A stretch of DNA of 10,767 bases from Burkholderiales bacterium (lineage in GTDB: Bacteria; Pseudomonadota; Gammaproteobacteria; Burkholderiales; Burkholderiaceae_D): contig JAGWUK010000049.1 of NCBI GenBank assembly GCA_028868455.1, positions 1 to 10,767 of the forward strand, given 5' to 3'. The translations under genes and the position numbers were made by a program. Of the stretch, positions 1 to 5,477 are shown piece by piece (position 1 is the stretch's first letter; each line of letters starts with the position of its first letter). A model generated the notes under the pieces. That model made no database searches, was not told where the DNA came from, and worked only from the letters and a program-made list of their open reading frames with translations.

Positions 1-150
1 TACCAAAAAGAATCGGATGCCGACCCGCAGTTGCTGCTGAAGATCGCCGACAATGCCTTGTACCAGGCTAAGCACGCTGGTCGCAATCGCTCGGTTTTTT
101 TAGCTTTGCCACAGTTGACGCCTGAATCCATCATCCATAGTGTCAGCTAA
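1..150 (+). CDS. GGDEF-domain protein (probable diguanylate cyclase), C-terminal fragment
   Basis: Frame 1 is open from the window edge and stops at TAA 148-150, giving the last 49 residues of a protein that begins outside. The segment ADNALYQAKHAGRNRSV matches the conserved end of GGDEF domains (consensus AD.ALY.AK..GRN.V). Such domains make the second messenger cyclic di-GMP when the GGDEF active-site motif is intact; that motif would lie upstream and cannot be seen, so activity is not proven. About 17 further residues follow the domain, so the GGDEF domain is C-terminal in the protein. The gene is read in the same direction as the ABC transporter operon, 61 bases before its first start codon. 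No clear terminator lies between them, so some read-through is possible. Confidence 0.85.
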   Translation, partial: YQKESDADPQLLLKIADNALYQAKHAGRNRSVFLALPQLTPESIIHSVS

Positions 151-211
151 TTGGCAAAAATCGTCCGGCGTTTTTAGCTTTTGCTCTGTCATTTCAAACC
201 AAGGAAACCCC

Positions 212-1078
212 ATGTCATTTTCTTCGTATCGTCGTTATTTTCACAGCGCCATTGCCGCTGCCCTGTTATGTCTGTGTGGCACCAGCATGGCGCAACAAGT
301 GCTGCGCGTTTCTGCCATTCCGGATGAAGCACCGACTGAATTGCAGCGCAAGTTCAAGCCGCTTGGCGCTTATCTGGAAAAGAAACTCGGCATGAAAGTC
401 GAATTCACGCCTGTCACTGATTACGCGGCGTCGGTCGAAGGTCTGGTCAATAAAAAACTGGACATGGTCTGGTTTGGCGGCTTCACCTTTATTCAGGCGA
501 AAGTGCGCAGCAAAGATCAGGTAATTCCGCTGGTGCAACGCGAAGAAGATGAAAAATTCAAATCCGTTTTTATCACGACCGACAGCAATATCCATAAGCT
601 GGAAGACTTAAAAGGTAAAACCTTCACGTTCGGCTCAGAATCCTCAACTTCCGGCCACCTGATGCCGCGCTCCTACATGCTGGCCGCCAAAATTAACCCG
701 GATACCGACCTGAAACGCATCGCGTTTTCTGGCGCCCATGACGCCACCGTCGCAGCCGTTGCGGGTGGCAAAGTGGATGCCGGCGCATTGAATATCTCGG
801 TCTGGGAAAAACTGATTGCGCAAAACAAGGTAGATACCAAACTGGTGCATGTTTTTTACACCACGCCTGGCTACTATGACTACAACTGGTCGGTGCGTGC
901 CGATATGCCTGCCGGACTGCGTAAAAAGATCACTGATGCTTTCCTCGCACTGGACGCGAAAAACCCTGAAGACAAAGCTATTCTGGATTTGCAAAGAACC
1001 GTCCGTTTTATTCCGACAAAAGCAGACAACTACAAAGCCATCGAAGCCGCAGCACACAACGCCGGCCTGCTGAAATAA
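212..1078 (+). CDS. Periplasmic substrate-binding protein of a phosphonate/selenate-type ABC transporter (PhnD-like)
   Basis: 288 residues, in the PhnD-like Phosphonate-bd family of periplasmic binding proteins that deliver oxyanion-type ligands to an ABC importer. The start at 212 is chosen because AAGGA at 201-205 lies 6 bases upstream and the protein then begins with a standard signal peptide: basic SYRR at 5-8, a hydrophobic core at about 13-22, and likely cleavage after SMA at 25-27. No lipobox is present, so it should be soluble in the periplasm. The mature N-terminus (LRVSAIPDEAPTE) and the later segments DMVWFGGFTFIQAK and PLVQREEDEKFKS resemble, from memory, the group named 'putative selenate ABC transporter substrate-binding protein' more than E. 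coli PhnD. This is recalled family knowledge and not a search result. The stop overlaps the ATPase start by one base (TAATG). Family membership is secure; the substrate is not. Confidence 0.88.
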   Translation: MSFSSYRRYFHSAIAAALLCLCGTSMAQQVLRVSAIPDEAPTELQRKFKPLGAYLEKKLGMKVEFTPVTDYAASVEGLVNKKLDMVWFGGFTFIQAKVRSKDQVIPLVQREEDEKFKSVFITTDSNIHKLEDLKGKTFTFGSESSTSGHLMPRSYMLAAKINPDTDLKRIAFSGAHDATVAAVAGGKVDAGALNISVWEKLIAQNKVDTKLVHVFYTTPGYYDYNWSVRADMPAGLRKKITDAFLALDAKNPEDKAILDLQRTVRFIPTKADNYKAIEAAAHNAGLLK

Positions 1079-1920
1079 TGACGGCAGTCCAGCTGCATTT
1101 GCAGCATGTCTGTGTGCAGCATCCCGGAGCAGCTCACACTGCTCCGGCTGCGTTGCAAGACATCCATTTGCAAATTCAGCAAGGCGAGCAGATCGCCATT
1201 ATCGGCCCGTCCGGTGCCGGCAAAACCAGCCTGTTGCATACACTCGCGTGCGCCCTGCGCCCGCTCAGCGGCGACTACACGTGGAACGAAAAAAACATCT
1301 GGCGCTTGTCCCATGCTGAGCGCCATGCCCTGCGTCGCCAATTATTTCTGGCACCGCAAAGCCCGCCTTTGCCGCCAAGGCAGCGGGTTGTCAACGCTGT
1401 TCTGGCAGGACGTTTACCGCACTGGGGTTTCTGGCATGCCTTGCGCAATCTGATCAGACCAGTTGATCCTCTGGCTGCCTGGCAAGCGTTGTCGCTGTTT
1501 CAGCTACAGCACAAATTATATGCACGCGTCGACAAACTCTCTGGCGGTGAGCGACAACGCTGCGGGCTGGCACGTCTGCTATTGTCCGATGCAAACCTGC
1601 TGCTCGTGGATGAACCGCTGTCTGCACTCGACCCAACCCTGGCCGTGCAAACGCTGGAGAGCCTGCAAACAGAAGCACGTGCGCGCAATGCCACGCTGAT
1701 CTGCAGCCTGCATCAGGTTGAACTGGCACGCCAGCATTTTTCCCGCATCATCGGTTTACGTGATGGCCGCATCCTGTTCGACAGCCGAGACGTCAACCAG
1801 CAAATGATTGCCGACTTATATCGTAACGCCCGCAGTGATGCCGCAGATGCCACCGAAGCCAGTGCAGACAGGTTGATGCCAGCGCCGCTCAGCGTGGCGG
1901 ACACACAACGCTGCTATTGA
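1078..1920 (+). CDS. ABC transporter ATP-binding protein (PhnC-like)
   Basis: 280-residue cytoplasmic ATPase that should power the importer formed with the two downstream permeases. All nucleotide-binding motifs are present in order: Walker A GPSGAGKT (43-50), Q-loop glutamine at about 94, signature LSGGERQR (154-161), Walker B LLLVDEP with the catalytic glutamate at 179, D-loop SALDP (182-186) and the switch histidine at 212. PhnC proteins are the closest type by operon context. The start ATG at 1078 shares a base with the preceding stop, implying translational coupling. After the domain ends near residue 248 there is a tail of about 30 residues rich in Ala, Asp and Ser (RNARSDAADATEASADR onward) with no recognisable function; it makes the protein somewhat longer than typical PhnC (about 260 residues). 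The last codons overlap the next gene by 4 bases. Confidence 0.92.
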   Translation: MTAVQLHLQHVCVQHPGAAHTAPAALQDIHLQIQQGEQIAIIGPSGAGKTSLLHTLACALRPLSGDYTWNEKNIWRLSHAERHALRRQLFLAPQSPPLPPRQRVVNAVLAGRLPHWGFWHALRNLIRPVDPLAAWQALSLFQLQHKLYARVDKLSGGERQRCGLARLLLSDANLLLVDEPLSALDPTLAVQTLESLQTEARARNATLICSLHQVELARQHFSRIIGLRDGRILFDSRDVNQQMIADLYRNARSDAADATEASADRLMPAPLSVADTQRCY

Positions 1921-2780
1921 ACAAACCGGCCATGTCTGCACGCGATTTTCCCCACGCCGAAGCGCAACAATTGCGCGATCCGTCCTGGCGCATGCGCGTT
2001 GTCGTCGGCCTGACTGCACTGATCTTGTTATGGCCCATGCTGCTCATGACAGAATTCAAGCCGTGGATATTGATCGACAGGCAAAGCCTGACGGCGACGG
2101 CCAGATTCTTGTCAGCGTTCTTCCCGCCAGCGCATACGGCAGAATTTTTATCCATCGTCCTGATCGCAACCTGGCAGACGATCGCCATTGCAACGGCAGG
2201 ACTGGCACTGGCACTGGTGGCAGCGATTCCTTTGACCTTGATCGTGAATGAGCATTTATCCATTTCGCGCATAGGAAGCGGTCGTATGCACCCTCTGGCA
2301 GGCAGTGTGCGCCAAGCAGCGCGCTGGCTGCTGATATTATTGCGCAGCGTGCCGGAGCTGGTCTGGGCTTTGCTGTTTGTGCGTATCGTTGGCCTCGGCC
2401 CGACCGCTGGCGTGCTGGCCATCGCACTGACGTACGGCGGCATGCTGGGTAAAGTGTATGCAGAAATTCTTGACAGCAGTGATGCCCATGCGACCGATAC
2501 CTTGCTGCAAAATGGCAGCAGCCGTCTGAATGCATTTCTATATGGCACCTTGCCGAATGCGGCACCCGAATTAATTTCTTATACGATTTACCGCTGGGAA
2601 TGCGCGATTCGCGGTTCGGTCGTCATGGGTTTTGTCGGTGCGGGCGGGCTTGGTCAACGCATGGACGAATCCATGAAAATGCTGGCAGGTGACGAAGTAT
2701 CAACCATGCTGATCGTCTTCGTCCTGTTGGTCGCGGCGGCAGACGGATTGAGCAAATTGTTCCGGTGGAATCTGAAATGA
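1917..2780 (+). CDS. ABC transporter permease (PhnE-like), first copy
   Basis: 287-residue inner-membrane permease of the BPD_transp_1 fold. Hydrophobic segments are visible at about 28-44, 78-110, 137-178, 234-246 and 263-277. The hallmark RSVPELVWALLFVRIVGLGP (143-162) and the C-terminal GFVGAGGLGQ (238-247) are typical of PhnE-type permeases. The loop at about 184-217 corresponds to the EAA-type coupling helix that contacts the ATPase. Start choice is uncertain: TTG at 1917 forms a 4-base TTGA overlap with the preceding stop, like the junction with the next gene, whereas ATG at 1932 would drop five residues. Neither has a clear Shine-Dalgarno sequence. The downstream permease is a divergent homologue, so the two probably pair as a heterodimer in one transporter. 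Confidence 0.9.
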   Translation: MNKPAMSARDFPHAEAQQLRDPSWRMRVVVGLTALILLWPMLLMTEFKPWILIDRQSLTATARFLSAFFPPAHTAEFLSIVLIATWQTIAIATAGLALALVAAIPLTLIVNEHLSISRIGSGRMHPLAGSVRQAARWLLILLRSVPELVWALLFVRIVGLGPTAGVLAIALTYGGMLGKVYAEILDSSDAHATDTLLQNGSSRLNAFLYGTLPNAAPELISYTIYRWECAIRGSVVMGFVGAGGLGQRMDESMKMLAGDEVSTMLIVFVLLVAAADGLSKLFRWNLK

Positions 2781-3589
2781 ACCAGCGCCCTGCTCCGTCC
2801 CCGGTCGAATTGCCTGCGCCACCGCGAATACGCACGTCCAGCAAAATCGCCGTTGCCGCGCTTGCCGTGCTGATACTCGCCAGCTTTTATAGTCTGCAGA
2901 TGGATTGGCGCACCTTGTTTTCGCAAGATGCCGCGCGTAGCGCATGGGAATTTCTGGCAGGATTTGCTCCGCCCGACACGTCCTTGCCAGTTCTCAAAAA
3001 AGTCTTGTCCGGCGCTTTTGAAACCCTCGCCATGTCTGCACTGGGAACCTTGATTGCCGCAGTCGCCGGTCTGTTATTGGCACTGCCTGCCAGCGGCAGG
3101 TTTGGTATTGCCATCTTGCGGACGACACGGATGATATTGAACATTGCGCGTGCGATTCCCGAACTGGTGTGGGCATCGATATTACTGATCACCGCCGGTC
3201 TCGGCCCTTTCGCCGGTACGATGGCACTGGCAGCGCATACGACGGGTGTACTGGGCAGATTATTTGCAGACACGCTGGAAAATGTCCCGCTGCATGCCGA
3301 AAATACCCTGCGTACCAACGGTGCAAGCACTGTGAACGCCTTTCTCTACGCCACATTGCAACAGGCGTTGCCGCAAATGCTTTCTTACGTTTTATATCGC
3401 TGGGAAAACAATATCCGCGCGGCCGCCATTCTTGGGGTCGTTGGCGCTGGCGGGCTGGGGCAAATGCTGAAATACCATTTGTCGCTGTTTCAGATGCCAA
3501 CGGCCGCCACCGTTATTCTCGCCATGCTGTTTCTGGTCGCGCTGGTTGACGCCCTGAGTTTTTCTGTCCGACGCTGGATTTTGCGTTGA
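2777..3589 (+). CDS. ABC transporter permease (PhnE-like), second copy
   Basis: 270-residue inner-membrane permease homologous to its upstream neighbour. It repeats the same landmarks in the same order: RAIPELVWASILLITAGLGP, a coupling loop with HAENTLRTNGASTVNAFLYA, YVLYRWENNIRAAA, and GVVGAGGLGQML near the C-terminus. The start at ATG 2777 overlaps the previous stop as ATGA and is preceded by GGTGGA at 2764-2769, about 7 bases away; the in-frame GTG at 2765 would sit within that ribosome-binding site and is less likely. It is the last gene of the operon: an imperfect hairpin lies at 3592-3642 and no further + strand gene follows for 313 bases. The presence of two PhnE-like permeases is common in this transporter class. 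Confidence 0.91.
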   Translation: MNQRPAPSPVELPAPPRIRTSSKIAVAALAVLILASFYSLQMDWRTLFSQDAARSAWEFLAGFAPPDTSLPVLKKVLSGAFETLAMSALGTLIAAVAGLLLALPASGRFGIAILRTTRMILNIARAIPELVWASILLITAGLGPFAGTMALAAHTTGVLGRLFADTLENVPLHAENTLRTNGASTVNAFLYATLQQALPQMLSYVLYRWENNIRAAAILGVVGAGGLGQMLKYHLSLFQMPTAATVILAMLFLVALVDALSFSVRRWILR

Positions 3590-3591
3590 TA

Positions 3592-3642
3592 CTGACATGC
3601 CTTCAGGTCGAATGACGAGCGACCAGCCACAGAGGCATTCAG
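3592..3642 (+). terminator. Nested hairpin after the ABC operon, possible transcript end
   Basis: CTGACATGCCT (3592-3602) pairs with AGGCATTCAG (3633-3642) with one bulged base, and inside it GGTCG (3606-3610) pairs with CGACC (3620-3624). It begins three bases after the operon stop codon. There is no T-run, so it is not a classical intrinsic terminator. It may protect the mRNA 3' end or act with Rho. Confidence 0.35.
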
Positions 3643-3806
3643 ACATGGCACCGGCACCAAACCATAAGCGTTTCCCCCAATAGGCAACGCGAAGTGCGCT
3701 CGCTATCCTGTGTGCTCGGTGTGCATTCTTCGCTGTTGCACCGTACTGGCACTGTTTGACGCCATTGCTTTACAGAGCGCCGAGCTTTTGCTCGACGATC
3801 AAGCTA

Positions 3807-3836
3807 TTCTCATTGCCAAAATTGTCCTACTATAAA
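3807..3836 (+). promoter_or_regulatory. Candidate sigma-70 promoter for the Cache-domain gene
   Basis: TTCTCA (3807-3812, 4 of 6 matches to TTGACA) and TATAAA (3831-3836, 5 of 6 matches to TATAAT) are separated by 18 bases. Transcription would start near 3843-3845 and leave a leader of about 60 bases. The -35 box is weak, so this is only a candidate. Confidence 0.35.
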
Positions 3837-3902
3837 AAAGCCAAAGCTGGAAATGGCGGCACCAGTTGTCATGGCTCACATTCATTCTAAGGAGATATCA
3901 AT

Positions 3903-4355
3903 ATGAAAGCCTTCAAGCTTTTTATTTTTCTGATTTGTTCCGCTTGCATGTCGCAGGCCTTCGCTGCCGACACACCTGAAGACGCAGTCGCCATGGTAGA
4001 AAAAGGCGTCAGCTATATGCAAAAAAACGGCAAAGATGCGCTGATTACGGAAATCAACGCCAAAAACCCCGAGTTCATCAAAGGCGCGATTTATCTGTAT
4101 GTACGCGCCATGGATGGCAAAATTCTGGCGCATCCGATTAACCAGAAATTAATTGGCAAGGATATGTTGAATCTACCGGACGCCGACGGCAAACTGTATC
4201 GAAAAGAGATTCTGGAACTGGCGAAATCCAAAGGCAAAGGCTGGGTGGATTATCGCTACAATAATCCGGTCAGCAAGCAGGTCGAGAATAAAACGACGTA
4301 TATTTTGCGCGAAGGCGATATCATTCTGGAAGCCGGCATTTATAGAGCAAAATAA
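3903..4355 (+). CDS. Exported single Cache-domain protein
   Basis: 150 residues with an N-terminal signal peptide (MKAFKLFIFLICSACMSQAF, cleavage near AFA-A at 19-22) and one sCache_2-like sensor domain filling the rest. Visible family marks are AIYLYVRAMDGKILAHPINQ (62-81), IGKDM (84-88), the helix EILELAKSKGKGWVDYRY (102-119) and a final strand pair ending ILEAGIYR. Cache domains usually bind small ligands such as carboxylates at the outer face of chemoreceptors and histidine kinases. Here no membrane anchor or signalling output is attached, so the protein is probably a free periplasmic ligand binder or a partner of another receptor. The start is fixed by AAGGAG at 3889-3894, 8 bases before ATG. 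It appears monocistronic, ending at a strong bidirectional terminator. Its ligand is unknown. Confidence 0.8.
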   Translation: MKAFKLFIFLICSACMSQAFAADTPEDAVAMVEKGVSYMQKNGKDALITEINAKNPEFIKGAIYLYVRAMDGKILAHPINQKLIGKDMLNLPDADGKLYRKEILELAKSKGKGWVDYRYNNPVSKQVENKTTYILREGDIILEAGIYRAK

Positions 4356-4369
4356 GCTGCCGGTTTGTC

Positions 4370-4386
4370 GCTATAAAATTTATAGC
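4370..4386. repeat. 17-bp palindrome just after the Cache-domain gene
   Basis: GCTATAAA (4370-4377), one central A, then TTTATAGC (4379-4386): perfect 8-bp arms. There is no room for a good RNA loop, so a protein-binding dyad or chance is more likely than a hairpin. Confidence 0.4.
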
Positions 4387-4413
4387 CAACAATATTGCGC
4401 ATCAATCAGTCGC

Positions 4414-4451
4414 AAAAAAAAGGATGCCATCACGAATTGGGCATCCTTTTT
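4414..4451. terminator. Bidirectional intrinsic terminator between convergent genes
   Basis: GGATGCC (4422-4428) pairs with GGCATCC (4440-4446) around an 11-base loop. Eight As precede the stem and five Ts follow it, extending the pairing and providing a U-tract in both transcripts (5 U on the + strand, 8 U on the - strand). It serves the Cache-domain gene from the left and the TonB-domain gene from the right. Confidence 0.85.
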
Positions 4452-4483
4452 CAGTTTTTGAGCGAGCGAAACTTTAGCTCAGG

Positions 4484-4819
4484 TCAAGTCAGGCTCCAGA
4501 CATATTCAAACTTGGTCCATGCTTGTTGAGCCTTACCATCTTTAGCGCCCGGTTTAAATTTGCATGACGTGTAGATTTTCATCGTCGCTTTATCCAAGGC
4601 TTTCGATCCGCTGGATTTCTCCACTTTGGAATCCAGCACATTACCATCGGCGCCAACCAAAACCGCCAGGACGACGGTGCCGACTTCTTCGTTCATCAAG
4701 GCAGATTTCGGATATACAGGTTTTTCGCAGCTTTGCTTATCAACGACGGGCGCAACTTCCGCAGCCAGGGTGGAAAACGCAGAAACGAGCAATAAGCTGG
4801 CTAATAAAATTTTTTTCAT
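4484..4819 (-). CDS. Exported stand-alone TonB C-terminal-domain protein
   Basis: 111 residues: a signal peptide (MKKILLASLLLVSAFSTLAA, cleavage near residue 20) followed directly by a TonB C-terminal-like domain. Family marks are the CEKPVYPKSAL entry (31-41), GTVVLAVLVGADGNVLDSKVEKSSG (47-71), the helix LDKATMKIYTSCKFKPG (75-91) and the final strand FEYVWSL. Canonical TonB has an uncleaved N-terminal anchor and a long proline-rich spanner that carries energy from ExbB/ExbD to outer-membrane receptors. Both are missing here, so this protein cannot transduce energy in the usual way. The two cysteines of the mature protein (31 and 86) could form a disulfide in the periplasm. No receptor or ExbBD gene is nearby. 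There is no clear Shine-Dalgarno sequence before ATG 4819. Role unknown. Confidence 0.8.
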   Translation of the reverse strand: MKKILLASLLLVSAFSTLAAEVAPVVDKQSCEKPVYPKSALMNEEVGTVVLAVLVGADGNVLDSKVEKSSGSKALDKATMKIYTSCKFKPGAKDGKAQQAWTKFEYVWSLT

Positions 4820-4962
4820 ATTCAGAAGAGAATGGTTTGACTAAATGCCGCAGCAGCGGCACATCGGATTTGATTGAGCAACAACTGCTTTTCTTTTCAT
4901 CCTGGCTTGCCGGTTCAGGTTTGCGTCCGTTGACGGCAAGGCACACAGGAATTTTTCAGTAA

Positions 4963-5066
4963 TAGGACGGACGCAAAACTGCCCCGGCGGCGTTACAGAC
5001 CCAAATAGTACGATCCGTACTGCCTTCATCGCTATGCCTTGCCGGGGCGATTTTGCGTCCGTCCCA
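4963..5066. mobile_element. MITE-like inverted-repeat element of about 104 bp
   Basis: The left arm 4963-4988 and right arm 5041-5066 are inverted copies over 26 bp with three mismatches; the core GGACGGACGCAAAA is perfect, then CT on the left faces TC on the right-arm complement, then GCCCCGGC is perfect. Inside, AGTACG-atc-CGTACT forms a second hairpin. The direct repeat AGTAA lies on both sides (4958-4962 and 5067-5071) and would fit a 5-bp target duplication. It has no coding capacity. A miniature transposable element is one reading; a strongly structured intergenic repeat is the other. The parent transposon cannot be told from this window. Confidence 0.5.
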
Positions 5067-5425
5067 AGTAACAATTAAATTGCCACACAGAAACGGAGCG
5101 TCATTCTAATTTAAGTATTTCCATACGGCAATTTATATTCATTCTGTTTTACCGTTTTTGTGGTATTTCCGATATATCACAGCGATCTGCCTACGGATTT
5201 CTGACGTCTGAACTGTCTATCCTCATCGCTTCCCGCCATTTGTCCGTGCAGACTAAAACGCGGCATAAATAGCGTCACTGGTGAATCGATCGATAAGCAA
5301 TGTACAGTCCGGTTAATTTGAATAAATTTCCTATACTCATACCAGTATATTTTCAACACGATTTATTTCCGAGCGCAACAAGGCTATTTTTTAATAAATA
5401 CGGGGGAGTATATGAAACATGCCAT

Positions 5426-5457
5426 AAAAAAAACGGCCACCTTGCAAGATGGCCGTT
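5426..5457 (-). terminator. Intrinsic terminator of the gcv operon
   Basis: On the - strand the stem AACGGCCA/TGGCCGTT (5457-5450 with 5439-5432) closes a 10-base loop, CTTGCAAG within the loop being itself palindromic, and a run of eight Ts (5433-5426) overlaps its end. It lies 21 bases after the gcvP stop. Confidence 0.9.
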
Positions 5458-5477
5458 CTTCAAATTAACAGCAGAAC

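Larger units (their letters stand above)
3590..3902. other. Intergenic region between the ABC operon and the Cache-domain gene
   Basis: About 313 bases without a supported gene. It holds the hairpin at 3592-3642, a possible promoter at 3807-3836 and the strong ribosome-binding site of the next gene at 3889-3894. The stretch 3650-3800 shows nothing I can name; short frames there lack start signals. Confidence 0.6.
4820..5477. other. Gene-free region rich in inverted repeats
   Basis: 658 bases between the TonB-domain gene and the gcvP stop with no well-supported gene. In order it holds a hairpin TGCCGC-agca-GCGGCA (4846-4861), a stem CTTGCCG/CGGCAAG (4906-4912 and 4934-4940), the MITE-like element at 4963-5066, an inverted pair TAAATTGCC/GGCAATTTA (5076-5084 and 5127-5135), an AT-rich tract from about 5070 to 5400, the palindrome ATCGATCGAT (5285-5294), a doubtful 18-codon frame (5412-5468) and the gcv terminator. 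Confidence 0.6.

Noticed and set aside
140..211. Earlier GTG start for the binding protein
   Set aside because: It overlaps the GGDEF gene stop, has no ribosome-binding site, and would put 24 residues before a well-formed signal peptide at 212.
4963..5066. Integron attC site
   Set aside because: The paired arms resemble a folded attC in outline, but the conserved GTTRRRY and RYYYAAC ends are missing and there is no cassette or integrase nearby.
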